Shown: one piece after another, positions 1 to 12,460 of the stretch
Numbering within the stretch: position 1 is the stretch's first letter
How the letters are laid out: each line of letters opens with the position of its first letter
NCBI GenBank assembly: GCA_963921425.1
Contig: OY992834.1
Span: forward strand, 23,077,923-23,141,922
From: Dryas octopetala
Lineage: Eukaryota > Streptophyta > Magnoliopsida > Rosales > Rosaceae
DNA: 64,000 nucleotides
Direction of reading: 5' to 3'
Notes under the pieces: model-generated
The model's input: only the letters and a program-made list of their open reading frames with translations
Database searches by the model: none
Told to the model about the DNA's origin: nothing
Program-made: the position numbers and the translations under genes

Positions 1-1159
1 TAGGTGTGAGCAGACAAAGGGCTATTTTGTTTGTGACAGCAGTCACCCCAAAAGGGAGACCACTCTATGATTCTATAACATGGTACACATCAAACCAGCA
101 ATCAACTTAAATTTGGTGCTTTAATGTGCTGCGTGATCCCTGTCATCACCAATTGCTATATTTATGTTGATGTTGCAACGCCAATGGAATGGCTGTAGAG
201 TTTGTTCCTCTGCACGTAAGTTCGATTCCCCTCCTCTTAAATCTTTAAAAAAATAAAATAAAATAATCATGAAATTTAGACACATATCATGTGTTAACTA
301 AACTGTTATACCAGACATACCACTCAGCTCCACTTTCTCTTGGCAAAAATAGCCCATACAAGTGTTTTTTTATCCAATAGTTTTCAATTTCTGAATGAGT
401 GAATGACTATATATGGACCATTAGGATTTAGACCTACACTTATCCATTTTAGAGTTTATTGATCGAGGGCCCCTTCGATTGTAGCTAGGAGTTGAGGATG
501 TCAAAGTTGACACGTAGGTTATTTAATTTACATCCACATAGAATAGTCACTTTGTATTTTACTATATTAATTAATGTCATTAGTTTTAGTATTAGTGTTG
601 ATGAAGGGCTATACGGATTGATGGAAATTAATTTTCTCTCCTCAATCCTCCTTTTGAAGCCTCTTTTAGCCTTTAATTTGATGAAGATGAACATGATATA
701 CGTTTAACTCTAATAATGTGTATAGGATAAAACGATTAATCAAAATAAAAATAATATATATATATATAGGAAAAAACGAATAAAGATTGGAAGATATGCA
801 TGCACATAGAATGTTCTGTTAGAAAAGAATATTAGAACAAATAGAAATTTTTAGATTTGCTTTGCCTTTGTGTGACCCATCATCGTCATCACCATGTAAT
901 AATCAGTGACCTGTCTGAAAGAGGACAAGTGTCACCTTTAAAACCAGCAGGCATGTAATGTATTTTTGTGGGTCCCATGGATTTAGGGTTATAGTGGGGT
1001 TTTGACTTTTGAGTCGTCTGACCTCCGAATGAAAGCAGGTTGCACGACTAGGACCGTGAGACGCGTTATACAGTTAAATTAATTTTTCAAGGTGCATTAA
1101 GAATTTAAGACCAGGCTATACATTCCCTAATTATTTAAATTATTTTCATTTTTGCTCTT
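1..1159. other. intergenic, no gene seen
   Basis: AT-rich sequence with only short unsupported reading frames, none with a recognisable domain or codon pattern. A short (TA) run lies near 751-768. Nothing else could be supported. Confidence 0.6.
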
Positions 1160-1660
1160 CTTTATTGTATTTTTATATAGAAAATTAGGATTAAACAAAT
1201 ATCAATTATTTTTCAGTAAAGCAGCAAAACACTAATTTTTTTAGTTTAAGTACTAACTTAGAGTAAGACATTTTGGATTAGGTCACAAATCAGTTTGTTA
1301 TACAGTTGTGACTGTCGAACAGTTACAGTTGTAAGTGTCAAACAGTCACAGCTGTGACTGTTTAAAATTTATAAAAAATCGAAATTTTTAAGATTTTCAT
1401 ACTTTTGATTTAGATTTGGGGGATGAAGTCCTATAACCCAAAGACTAAACATTAAAGTTTAAGCCTTGAAAATATTGAAAAAACAACAAATTAATAAAAA
1501 AGTTATGACTGTTAGACAGTCACAGCTCGATATAACCGTGTTTTTTAAAGTCAGTACTTAAACTGAAATTTAGTACCTAAAATGAAATGACATAAATATT
1601 TTGGTAGTTAAAATGAAAAAAACATTACAATTTAGTACCTAAAGTCAATGGACCTATTTT
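1160..1660. repeat. dispersed repeat family, copy 1
   Basis: About 460 bp here (clearest 1196-1655) is repeated at 5101-5583 in the same orientation with scattered substitutions and indels. Shared landmarks are the block around 'agtcctataacc' (1426 and 5340) and the terminal phrase 'tagtacctaaa' followed by 'gtcaa' near 1635-1650 and 5548-5560. The copy contains a palindromic stretch of 'cagtcacagctgtgactg' type near 1341-1360. No coding potential is seen. It is probably a non-autonomous DNA element; class unassigned. Confidence 0.6.
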
Positions 1661-1789
1661 TATATTTGGTTCTCTTTTTTTGTGTTTGCTTATTTATTTT
1701 CCCAATATCCTTATCACATTCTGCTTCTACCCCTTGAAAGTGAATGCTAAACTTACTTCTCTATAATGTAATTTGGACGGGAAATAGAA

Positions 1790-2092
1790 AGAGTAATAAA
1801 CTAATTGGCCATGATAGTTAATCACCCAAAATTCGAGATCAACCTAAAATTTGTGTTCTAACGGTGAGTTTTCCAATGAGTACCCTTGGAGTGGCTTCCA
1901 TTAGTCATATTCTCTCCATCTAGCTAATGGAGTTGCTCATAGACTAACTCGTTTTTCTATTTATGTTTCGGGATTATATGTGTTTGGCATCATGAGCTCC
2001 CTGACTTGATTTAGGACGCTTTGCTAGGACATGCATTTGTAATTCTTCATGAGTTTAATCACTTTAATGGAAATTTGTGTCATTAAAAAAGA
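1790..2092 (+). mobile_element. LINE 3' tail remnant
   Basis: Plus-strand sequence near 1900-2020 reads like the degraded C-terminal end of the RNase H region of plant non-LTR retrotransposons. It includes the motif NGVAHRLTRFS, with a stop just before it. It is followed about 80 bp later by an A-rich run at 2084-2096, as expected of a LINE 3' end. It is 5'-truncated and dead. The family assignment rests on this short motif and the A-rich tail. Confidence 0.5.
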
Positions 2093-2495
2093 AAACCTAA
2101 AATTTAATCTCCTCTCTAAATGTCATTTTACACTTTAAAGTAAGCAACCATGTTGGGAATGACATAGAAAATTAGAAAAGGAGATGCCGATCAAAATATA
2201 GGAGTTTTCGACATTGAAAACTCTAAAACACTTATTGAAAGTTAGAAACTTTTTGACATCCAAGTTTGAGAATAATAATAATAATAATATATATATATAG
2301 ACATGGACATATGTACGTATGCTATATATATATATATAGACATAGATATAGACAATTTTTTTGATGGATGGAGTTTGAATGAATATAATTAATATGAGGG
2401 ATTAATTGTAAAAAAATTTAGTTTAGGGGATAAAGTGCGAATTCCCTCATAGTATGGGAAGATTAATTATAACTAACACTATATATATATATATT

Positions 2496-2562
<67 letters not shown>

Positions 2563-3658
2563 ATATCAGTTAATGCGTGAGAGAGAGCTTAGTATCGGTT
2601 AACCAAGCATTAATTGTATTCCAAATCAATTAAAGTTGATAATTTGCATGGATACTTTGAGATCTAAAATGGGTTTGTATTTGTTTTCTTGAGTCTTTCA
2701 AAAATGGGTTTATATTTGTTTTCTTGAGTGTTTTTGAAAGCCTTATTTACACTGTTACCGCATAAAAGATAGATTTTTTCTTATTTGCTCTTTGAAATTT
2801 ATAATGTATTACTTTACCATCCGAATTTTATATGTAATTATAAAATAGTTTATTTTGTAAAGCTTATTTACCCAACCGTTAGAAATGCCCATGTGACACT
2901 TATGTGTCTAATTTTTTTTGTCATTTTCGTCACATCATTTGCTAAGACTGACAACTTGCCATATGGACAAAAATATATTTAAAAACTATAATATTTTTAA
3001 AAAGTTAATCAAATTATAAATTGAATTAAGAAAAAAAGACCAAATAAATTAAAATAAAAAACTATCACACCCACCCTCTCATTCCCCTACCAAACCCACC
3101 ATCCTGCCCTTCCATCGTACTCATTGCTAGCGACCCCTCTCTTCCATTAGGGTTGTTGTTATTGACTACCAAATTGCAATTACAACACAGTACTTTTTTT
3201 TTTAATCTAAGTTAAACAATAAATACTAAAAGTGTTACAACCACATTTTTATATTACTAAATCTCTGACAAGTTTAGTTATATGTTTAGTATTTTTTGTG
3301 CATGGTATGATAATTTTATGAGTAATATTATGATATGTTTTACGCCCTTTAAAAAAAACAATATTATTATGGGAAAAAAAAACCATATTATTGAATAAGT
3401 GTTTTTTATAGATTTTTCATCCACAATTTTTTAGATTTGTTTTTTGGTAAATAAGTTCTAAGAGTAGGAATAACATATGTCATAAATAATTAGTACGAAA
3501 TGCTAAATTCAAATTATTTGAAAACTTGAATTTATCATTATTTCGATAACTTGTATTTTTCATATTCTTACAAATTCCATGTTAAAAAAATTATACCTAA
3601 AAATTTTTATTGCCTTAGTTTCCAAGTTCGACATCCAACATTGACTAAAAAATGCTTT
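2093..3658. other. intergenic, AT-rich with microsatellites
   Basis: No gene is supported. The stretch holds (TA) runs near 2286-2334 and a long GA microsatellite (separate entry). A short direct repeat of 'gagagagagcttaatatc / gagagagagcttagtatc' type lies around 2550-2605. Between 2606 and 3658 nothing is seen beyond AT-rich sequence. Confidence 0.5.
2498..2558. repeat. (GA)n microsatellite
   Basis: Uninterrupted GA dinucleotide run of about 30 units preceded by a TA run. The length suggests a polymorphic marker. Confidence 0.95.
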
Positions 3659-4042
3659 AGAGCTAATCAGTTAGTAAGATAATACGATGCTAACCACCAT
3701 TTTGGTCCTACTAAACAATGTAATCTTATAATTCAAATCGTTCGTTTTTTAGGTCCACATTTAAAGATCAATCTTGCAAAAAATCAACTAAATCAGAAAT
3801 CATTTAGCCATTTGATTATTATCAAAGTTATTTTAATGTTTAATTGAAGAACTTGTGTTCGTCCATTTATTTGAACACAATTAGCTTATTAATAGTTGAT
3901 TAAATGATTTTCGATTTGATTGATTTTTTTTAAATGATGATTTGTGAATTGGAAGCTAAGAAATGGACAGTTCAGATAATGAGACAACGTTGAACCCAAA
4001 AGAGTGGTTAGCGTCGTATTATCTTAGTACCTGGTTAACTCT
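3659..4042. mobile_element. foldback MITE-like element
   Basis: The left end (3659 on, 'agagctaatcag') and the right end (reverse complement from 4042, 'agagttaaccag') are inverted copies. Pairing continues inward through the block 'aagataatacga' and on through most of the 384 bp, so the strand could fold into one long imperfect hairpin. No ORF and no clear TSD are seen. A related, interrupted element lies at about 4128-5645. The superfamily is not assigned. Confidence 0.6.
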
Positions 4043-4188
4043 GTAACACTCTTCACATTTACTAGTAAATCACTTACTAGAAATGAACTATGAGTATCTA
4101 AAAATCTAAAAATTAGGAGCACTTTAATACGAAGTTAATACGAAGCTAATTACTTTTTTGTGCACACCACTCGTTGTACTCTCATAAT

Positions 4189-4840
4189 TAGGGCTGGTAT
4201 TGGATTGGTAACCGATCTGACAACTTCCAACCGACCAATTGACCTAGGTTATTATGAATACCAAAATGCTAGCCGATGCCGATCCGACGGTTGTCGATTA
4301 TTGACTATGTCAGAGGCGGTTGGTTTTGGTTAGTGGAAGTCGATCGCAGTCAGATTTGGTTGGCCGGAATAGAGGGAGGCATAAGTCGATCTGGAAGGGT
4401 GTCTCGGGTGGTCGTGGTGGTGGGGGAGGTCTGGAAGGGATGTTGATCGAAGTGGGCTTTGGTTTTGGTAGGTGGAAGTCAAAGTCAAATTTGGCTGGCT
4501 GGAATAGACGGAGGTATAGGTCGATCTGGAGGGGTGTCTTGGGTGGTGGGGGAGGTCTAAAGGGGATGTCAATTGAAGTGGGCTCGGGTGGTGGTGAGAG
4601 TGTGAGAGTTGTGAGAGAGACTGAGACTGAGAGTGAGAGGAATGCAGAGAAACAAAGAGGTTTGAGACAAAGATGCAGAGATCGGTCGATTCGGTCAGAA
4701 TGCCAGTTATAGAAACTAGAACCAGCTCGACACCGACTGAGGTCGATCGGTAGGAAATCCAACCGGCAACCGAGCTTCTACTGAAAACCACAAAAATTGA
4801 CAAACTGAAGTCGGTAGACGGTTCAAAAATACCAACCTTA
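4189..4840. mobile_element. non-autonomous hAT element, 652 bp
   Basis: The left end TAGGGCTGGTATT and the right end (read inward on the other strand) TAAGGTTGGTATT form imperfect terminal inverted repeats. The 8-bp direct repeat CTCATAAT lies exactly outside both ends (4181-4188 and 4841-4848). An 8-bp TSD and TAGGG-type ends are typical of the hAT superfamily. The interior is richer in G/C than its surroundings and contains an imperfect tandem duplication of about 140 bp (about 4330-4440 versus 4470-4570). The reading frames of 130-187 codons here are artefacts of that duplication. No transposase is present. Confidence 0.85.
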
Positions 4841-5100
4841 CTCATAATACAATCTGTCCATTTTTTAAACCTCGTTTCAAAGATCACCTTCATAAAAAAT
4901 CAACCCAATCGAAAGTCTTATAGAAATTTGATTATAATTACAATTATTTGAATGTTTTTATCGAACCATTGTGTTCGTTTATTTATATGATTACAATTAA
5001 ATGTTTAAATAGTTTCCGATTTGGTTGATTTTTTTTATTTTTTCTTATAAAGATGACCTTTGAAGTAAGACCTAAAAAATGACTTATTCGGATTATGAAC

Positions 5101-5583
5101 TTTTTTTAATAGAAATTTAAGATTAAATGTTAAATATTAATAGTTTTTCAGCAAAACAGAAAGACAATAATTTTTTTTAGTTCAGGTACTAACCTAGAGC
5201 AAGACATTTTGGATTAGGTCATAAATCAGTTTGTTATATAGTTGTGATTATCGAACCGTCACAATTGTGACTATTTGAAATTCATAAAAATTTAAAGTTT
5301 ATAAGAGTTTAATGTTTTTTATTTAGGTTTGGGAAATGAAGTCCTATAACCTAGAGACTAAATATTAAAATTTAAGTCTTGCAAACACTGAAAAAATAAC
5401 AAATCAATAAAAAGTTGTAACTGTTAAATAGTCACAGCTCAGTAGAACCATATTTTTTAAAGTTGATACATAAACTGAAATTTAGTATCTAAAGTGAAAT
5501 GACATAAATATTTTAGTAGTTAAAATGAAATAACATTGAAATTTGATACCTAAAGTCAACGGACTTTAAAAAAAAAAATTCAA
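5101..5583. repeat. dispersed repeat family, copy 2 (nested)
   Basis: Second copy of the family at 1160-1660, same orientation. It sits inside the foldback element at 4128-5645. The flanks carry a likely 9-bp TSD, attatgaac (5092-5100) and attatgaaa (5584-5592), with one mismatch. A 9-bp TSD would fit a Mutator-like element, but clear terminal inverted repeats are not seen, so the class stays open. Confidence 0.5.
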
Positions 5584-5645
5584 ATTATGAAATTACAACG
5601 TGTGGTTGGCCCAAAATAGTTATTAGCTTCATATTAACTTACTAC

Positions 5646-7046
5646 TAACCAGTCACATTTCTAGCAATTATGATCTAAAACATGGATAAAATGTCTTCTA
5701 TTGATTACCATTAAATTCAATAGTTAATTACTCCCGAGGGAAAAAATGGCCTTACATTAATTAGAAATAAGCTAATGGACATTTTCTCGACATTCATCAG
5801 TGTAAAAAGAACACCGAGTGCTCAACATATGCATATACAGTTTGAGCTTATGTGCAGGTGCATCTATAGTTTTGAGCACAGATTTGCAATGCATCTACGT
5901 AGTTTTGAGCTTGGATTTGCCGATGCATCTGTAGCTTCATCTGCAACTTTGAGCAGGCTGGATTTTGGGTTAGGGATTCTAGTACTTTTGTCGTGGAAAT
6001 TATAGCACCCTAAATTTGAACGGCTACTAATTGCTATTTATCGGCTAAAAATAGGCAGTTAGTTGAGTTTTTTTTTTTGGCCATTAGTTAGTTGAGCTTA
6101 ACTACACTGAACTGTATGCTTTTTTGAGCCATCAATATCTGAAGAAAGTCAAGAAACTAATGGTAATTAAAATATTAAGTCAATTTATGGTTAGAAAAGA
6201 TAATTGACCTTCGGTCCAATGGTATGATGTGGGCTAGAAAGCATAATTAAACAGGAGGAATTCCGGAATTTGCGAATAATTAGAATTATATGAAAAAGAA
6301 AGGACACAATTGCAAAAGCAGCTGTACTGAAGATGGTGTTAAGGCAAAAACTAAAAAACATGGTAATAAAAAAAAATAAAAAAAAATAAAACTAAAATTA
6401 GTAGGAGCATTTGGGGTTTAGTCTGATTGAGACACTAAAAATGGCAAACATTTCACCACCACCATTCTTTTCTTCCCTCCTCCAACTGTTTGGTCTGTTA
6501 GTGGTTCTCGGAGCCGAAACCGGAATCAAGGACCAATGTGTTGAATCCTTTGTTCAAACCCAACCAAGCAAGAAAAAAAAGAAAAAAAAAAAGAAAAGAA
6601 AGACAAAAATCACCAGAAACAAAGAAAACGCCAGTCATTGGTACCAGCCGAGCCCTTTCGCTTTCCCCATCAATCAAACAGTTCATTTTGTTTTCTGGGT
6701 TTTTTCTTACTATTTTTAAAATTTTTCAAAATCTGGAATACCCAGTTCACAAAACCAAAACTCATAGAACCCTCAAAAAACAAAACCCAGATTTGCTGTT
6801 TTGTTTTTTGTTTTGTATTGTATTGAGTCCCTCCATTCTTCACTCTTCTGGGTTTGTACAAAAAATGGTTCCTCTGGTATGCTTTTGAAGGATATACATT
6901 GTATGTAAGAGATATAAACAAGGCAAAACGAGAAGGTTTTTGATCTGGGTATTAATGGATGACGGTGAATAGTGAAGAGGAATGTGAGGAAGGTGAAGAG
7001 AGAGAGAGAGAGAGAGGGGTCACCATAGGGTGGTTTTAGAGAGATA
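5646..7046. other. intergenic and PIP5K 5' leader/promoter region
   Basis: No independent gene is supported. Between about 5818 and 5960 there are imperfect short repeats built on 'gcatctatagttttgagc'. From 6400 to 7046 the sequence is rich in A/T and CT/TTTC runs. A GA run at about 6997-7016 lies just before the kinase start codon and would sit in its 5' untranslated leader. A leader intron cannot be excluded. The small Lys-rich ORF near 6560-6620 comes from an A-rich run and is not believed. Confidence 0.45.
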
Positions 7047-10000
7047 ATGAGCAAAGAGTTCAGATTCATTTTGAAGGCCTTTGAAGCAACCGTGTGTAAA
7101 CCAAAAACTGCTGGAAAGAAAAGGGCAAACCCCTTGTTTACAACAATGTCTGTAGCTCCTGCAGATGATGAGCCTGGTGAAATCTACCATGCTGAGAAGG
7201 TCCTCTCCAATGGGGACTTCTATACAGGCGAATGGGTTGACAACTATGCACATGGCCAAGGTAAGTACTTGTGGACAGATGGGTGTATGTATGTTGGTGA
7301 ATGGCAAAAAGGCAAGACAGCCGGTAAAGGCAAATTTAGCTGGCCTTCCGGTGCCACTTATGAAGGTGAATTCAAGAATGGGTATATGGATGGCAAAGGG
7401 ACTTATACAGGTGCTTCAGGAGATACCTACAGAGGTTCATGGGTTATAAATTTGAGATATGGTCAAGGGACTAAGAGCTTTGTCAATGGGGATTACTACG
7501 AGGGTGAATGGCGCCGCGGGTTGCAGGATGGCCAGGGGAGGTATCAGTGGAAAAATGGGAACCATTATATAGGCCAATGGAGGAATGGAATGATTCATGG
7601 GAATGGGACTTTGATTTGGAGCAATGGAAATAGGTACGATGGGTCTTGGGAAGAAGGTTTGCCTAAAGGAAATGGCACCTTTAGGTGGGCTGATGGGAGT
7701 TTCTATGCGGGTGTTTGGAGTAAGGAGTCAAAAGATCAGAATGGGACTTATTACCCTGCAGGGTCCTTTGGTGGTAATGTGGATTGGGATCCTCAGGAGG
7801 TGTTTGCAGTGGACTTGAATGATTGCAAGATATGTCCGGTCGAGAGCATTTCAATGTTCCCTTCACAGAAGATACTGAATTGGCCTGGAATGGAAGGCGA
7901 GTTGAACAAGCAGCCTAGTTCGAGGCTTAGGAAACCCTCTGAAGGGAGGGTGAGTAATTATAGTAGGGAATCCAACTGTGATAGCACTTATGATGGTATT
8001 GTTAGGACTTCAAGAGATGGAAGTGAAGCATTTGAGCTCGAAGGTTCGGTTGCCAAGGGGAATAGACACCACCAGGTTAGATTTCAACCAATGAAGAAAC
8101 AAGGGGTAACAATATCTAAAGGGCATAAGAACTATGAGCTTATGCTTAATCTGCAGTTGGGGATCAGGTATTCATGATTTGTTGGTTTTATTCTGCCCTT
8201 TATCTTCTTCTCATTCCTGTGCTTTTGATTTTAATATTTTGTCCTGCAAGTATATTTTTGAGATAAAATGAGTTGTAAGAGAAAGCATGTTCCCCATTGA
8301 ACAGGGTTCCCTTCTGTGCCATAAATATCAAGTACAACGCTTGAATGGGAGATAATATTTCTTAATATGGTTTCTAAAATAGATACATCAATCATTATTC
8401 TGTGACAAAGGTTCAATAGAAGCCTTTTAGTTGCTTGGTACCCATCACTTATCCTTAATGCTTATTCATCTCTGTTAACGCCTTCCAGCTTAGCTTAATA
8501 TGATCTCCCATTACGGTTCATGTTTTAGATTTTCAGTATATGCACTTCACTCCAATGTGCTAAAAGCTTATTGGAGCTCTCTTAGTCAAAGAGTTAGGAG
8601 GCTTGTGAAATTTCTCTACATATCTTCTTTCACCAACTGCTCATATTGTTTGGTTCCTTTACAAGTTTGTGAGACCAAAATGGCAGAAAGGAAAAACGAG
8701 GATGACATTAGATTATGTTACACTTCTACTCCTTTGCCAATTAAGGAAAATGGAAAAACAACTAAATGATCTTGGAATTGATCCCTAGGGGTAACCCAGG
8801 GAGGGCAATCTCCCTTGTTTCCACTAAGGTGGTCATGGTTCTGCCATGGGAACCTGCTGCTCTACCTAGAATAACGATCTTCGAAGGATTGTTATTATAA
8901 AAATTTGTCACTACTCTACATGTACATTTTTTCTTTTAATAGCTTCTGGTATATCAGAACTGACAATATCCAACTCCTTTCCTCTTGTGAAGTGAAAAGG
9001 TATCCACTAAGGATATGAAATTCTTTCCTATCTGAAATATGAATATTTGAAATTTAGAAATCTATATCCATGAGTGAACTCTTCATTGCATGTAATTGAT
9101 TTCTTGTGCCATAGCACAGACATTCTGTTGGGAGGCCTGCTCCAACTACATCCCTTGATCTGAAGACTTCAGCATTCGATCCCAGAGAAAAAGTTTGGAC
9201 AAAATTTCCCCCAGAAGGATCCAAGTACACTCCACCCCACCAGTCATGCGACTTCAAATGGAAGGATTACTGCCCTGTGGTTTTCAGGTATGTCCTACAA
9301 AAGTTTCTTATGCAATAGATCATCCTTCTCCAGCTAAGCAATTTACTATCAGTTGTATGTCACTGATAGGGCTGTGGTTAGTCATGTGGTAAAGTAGTTG
9401 TTGGATTTTGATTCATACAATACTGGAACTACCATCTTGGGGGCACAAAGAGTTTGACCATCAACTCAGTCTCTTATTTATATGACTGATAAAATCAGAC
9501 TTGCTAAATATGACTTGCTCTTCTTGTATGATAGAACATATCATTATTTTACCACACTACTAACATATCATTATTTTACATTCGAAACTCTCCAATTCTC
9601 AACTTCTCATTGAAACATACATAGGTTATTGATTCTTCCTATTTATTATCTTCAGGACTCTCAGAAAATTGTTTAAGGTAGATCCAGCAGATTACATGAT
9701 ATCAATATGTGGAAAGGATGCCCTTCGAGAGCTCTCGTCCCCTGGAAAGAGTGGAAGCTTCTTTTACCTGACCAACGATGACCGGTACATGATAAAGACC
9801 ATGAAGAAGGCAGAAACTAAAGTAAGTTTTATTTTTATTTTCTTTTTCCCCCTTTCCTCCCCTGCTTCCTGCTCTGTTTGGAGATAGATATGTAGCTCCA
9901 CATCTCTTTTTAGATTCTATGAGTCCTATATGTGACCCCCCCCCCCTGCGATTGCTAGTGACCATTTATGCCTCAACTTGTGATTACATAATCTTAGTTT

Positions 10001-12460
10001 TTTCTTTCACAGTTCGACTACAATGATCAACTCTAGCTGATGATTCTTGAATTAAACCATAACAAAATAAGTTTCTGTACCTTGTACTGATTTCTCTGTC
10101 TGAAATTCATGTTTGTGCCATTCTACGATTCCATCATTATCATGAATTTGTTGCTGCCACTACTATTTGCATTAGTCATTAGTCATGACATCCTTCCCTA
10201 TTAGTACCTAACTGAATTCTGATTTCATCCTTTTATTTTCTGCACTAAATAATGTTCTGATCTCAACTGGTCAACACCATTACAGGTGCTTATAAGAATG
10301 CTTCCCGCTTACTATAATCATGTTCGAGCCTTTGAGAATACTCTGGTCACCAAATTTTTTGGTCTTCATTGTGTAAAATTAACAGGGGCTGCCCAAAAGA
10401 AGGTAATGATTTGGGGTATTGAACCCTTAATTGAATTCTCAACTTATGATTCATGAACTTTATAACTTCCAGGTGCGATTTGTCATAATGGGGAATCTAT
10501 TTTGCTCTGAGTACGCCATTCACAGGCGGTTCGATTTAAAAGGCTCTTCCCTTGGCCGAACAACCGATAAACCTGAATCAGAAATTGATGCTACAACAAC
10601 TCTTAAAGATCTTGATCTTAATTATGTATTTAGGTTGCAGAAGGTTTGGTTTCAAGAGTTCTGCAGGTATATTTTTAATCTCTTTTCTCTCTCTCCCCCT
10701 CTCTCCTTTATGATTCTTTTATTGTACTCTACGAACTCTTTTTGGTTAGGATGAGGAATCAAAGATTATATATGAAAGTTCCCTTTCCTCATAATATAAT
10801 CTTATAGTTGTGATTTGTGAATGAATAGCTAGATTGAATCACCATCATAACTCGTAAGATTGATACATATTTTGCAACCTCTATATCATTTCTCTCATAC
10901 TGACTGCTCAATGGGAGGAGGTATTTGATTAGAAAAAATAGTTCTTCAGTCAATGTGGTTACATGTTTGAATTCTATTTTGCTCTTCTATTATGAACAAT
11001 CATGCATGTTTAGCAAGATTCCTTGGTCTTAAAGTAGCTGCTAAAGCTCATTCTTCAGGTTTTATTAGCTTAGGTTATTCTCAAAACTTGAAAGTAACTA
11101 ATGCCTGATTTTAAGAAAAAGGAATGGTTGATTGAGTTGGTCGAGTTTATGATGTTAAATACTTTGTTGAGGAAATATTTGGATCATAGTCAAAACTTTT
11201 TATTTTTTAGAAAGGAAACTTAAAACCATGTAAAACAGCTCAAAAGAAACAGTACAAGCAAAGTGGACAAGAAGTCAAACAAACACCTCACATCCAAATA
11301 CACAAGAAAACAAAAAAAACATGAGAAATTGGTCTATGAACTCAGTACAAAACCAAAACAAAAAGTAAATGCTGCTTTCGAATAAAAAATAATGCATAGA
11401 AGGATAACTCCCTACAATCAATAGAAACGGAAGCCCAAAGAAATGACCAAAATCCGACTTTATCCCAAACTTCCTCCACCCTCCCCCTCTACAATCTCCA
11501 ACATGCTACCATATAAAAGTATACTCTCATTTTTTCTTTTTTCTTAACTTTAGCACAACATGTATGCACATCTATTTGCAGTCATTGTGGCTTAGAAACT
11601 CAATCTAGCAATATTTTTTTGTCAGTTCCTTAGACGATTAAGTTACTAATTTTAGGTTTTGTTTCTCTTTTTGCACCAAGCATGTCTGTAGAAAAGAAGC
11701 ATCATATGTCTTGATAAATAAAATGATTAAATTCCAATAAGTGCAGGCAAGTGGACAGAGATTGCGACTTTCTTGAACAGGAACGAATAATGGACTACAG
11801 TCTTTTGATTGGCCTTCACTTCCGAGAAACTTCATGCAGGGAACCACCCCTCACACATTCGGACCGTGCATCTGGAGCTTACACTCCTCCTGGTTATTTC
11901 TAGTCATTTTCATTTACTTATCCATCTCATAAATTCAATGCTAAGCCCCTCTGAACAGATGGTATATGTTCTGAACTTGCAGGAAACGGAGACCCTGACA
12001 ACGAAGGAGCCCCTCGCCTTTCTAAAGTTGAAATGGATCGGCTTCTTTCTGACCCATCCCGGTAAATATGAATCCACTAACATAGTGGCAAATTTTCATC
12101 TTTTCAAGAAGTCCCCAGTAATAGCTTATTGATTAATCAATTTATTTGATTTCTTATTGCATTTCTTTCAGGTGGTCTTCTATTAGATTAGGTATTAATA
12201 TGCCAGCATGGGCTGAAAGGACAATGCGAAAAAGTGATTGTGAGGCTCAGTTGGTTGGAGATCCAACTGGAGAATTGTATGATGTCATCCTGTTTTTTGG
12301 TATAATTGACATACTACAGGACTATGATATCAGCAAAAAGCTTGAGCATGCATACAAATCATTCCAATATGACCCAACTTTAATCTCTGCTGTTGATCCA
12401 AAGCAATACTCAAGACGCTTTCGTGCTTTCATCTTCAGAGTATTTGTAGAAGACACATAA
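7047..12460 (+). CDS. PIP5K6: phosphatidylinositol 4-phosphate 5-kinase with MORN repeats (PIP5K6-like)
   Basis: It phosphorylates PI4P on the 5-position to make PI(4,5)P2, a plasma-membrane lipid that controls trafficking, actin and polarity. Eight exons with GT-AG borders join in frame: 7047-8167, 9120-9287, 9656-9821, 10286-10402, 10473-10666, 11747-11892, 11983-12061, 12172-12460; total 759 aa, close to the family's usual 750-780. Residues 56-240 hold seven full MORN repeats plus one partial. The catalytic domain runs from about 360 to the end. Visible in it are the glycine-rich loop SPGKSGSFF (458-466), lysine 477 in [13 protein letters not shown] (545-553), MDYSLL (604-609), the IID motif (708-710), and the two lysines 719-720 of the activation loop that favour PI4P. 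A second in-frame ATG at 7146 (MSVAPADD) corresponds by recall to the start of Arabidopsis PIP5K6; the upstream 33 codons resemble the PIP5K4/5 start. I chose 7047. Orthology to PIP5K6 rather than PIP5K4/5 is by recall only. Confidence 0.95.

Larger units (their letters stand above)
4128..5645. mobile_element. second foldback element, split by two insertions
   Basis: The left arm around 4133-4188 ('agttaatacgaagctaat') is matched in inverted orientation by the right arm around 5585-5645. The central part (4849-5100) resembles the middle of the element at 3659-4042. Two later insertions interrupt it: the hAT element at 4189-4840 and the repeat at about 5101-5583. Joining across both gives a foldback element of roughly 400 bp, similar in length to its neighbour. 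The outer ends are approximate. Confidence 0.5.

Noticed and set aside
4310..4893. Overlapping ORFs of 130-187 codons on both strands
   Set aside because: They lie wholly inside a hAT MITE and arise from an internal tandem duplication; composition is low-complexity and no domain is seen.
7020..7866. Short ORFs on both strands within the PIP5K first exon
   Set aside because: Shadows of the MORN-repeat coding sequence in other frames.
11200..11520. Possible transposon insertion in PIP5K intron 5
   Set aside because: The sequence is A-rich and resembles an inverted LINE tail, but no motif, end or target duplication could be confirmed.
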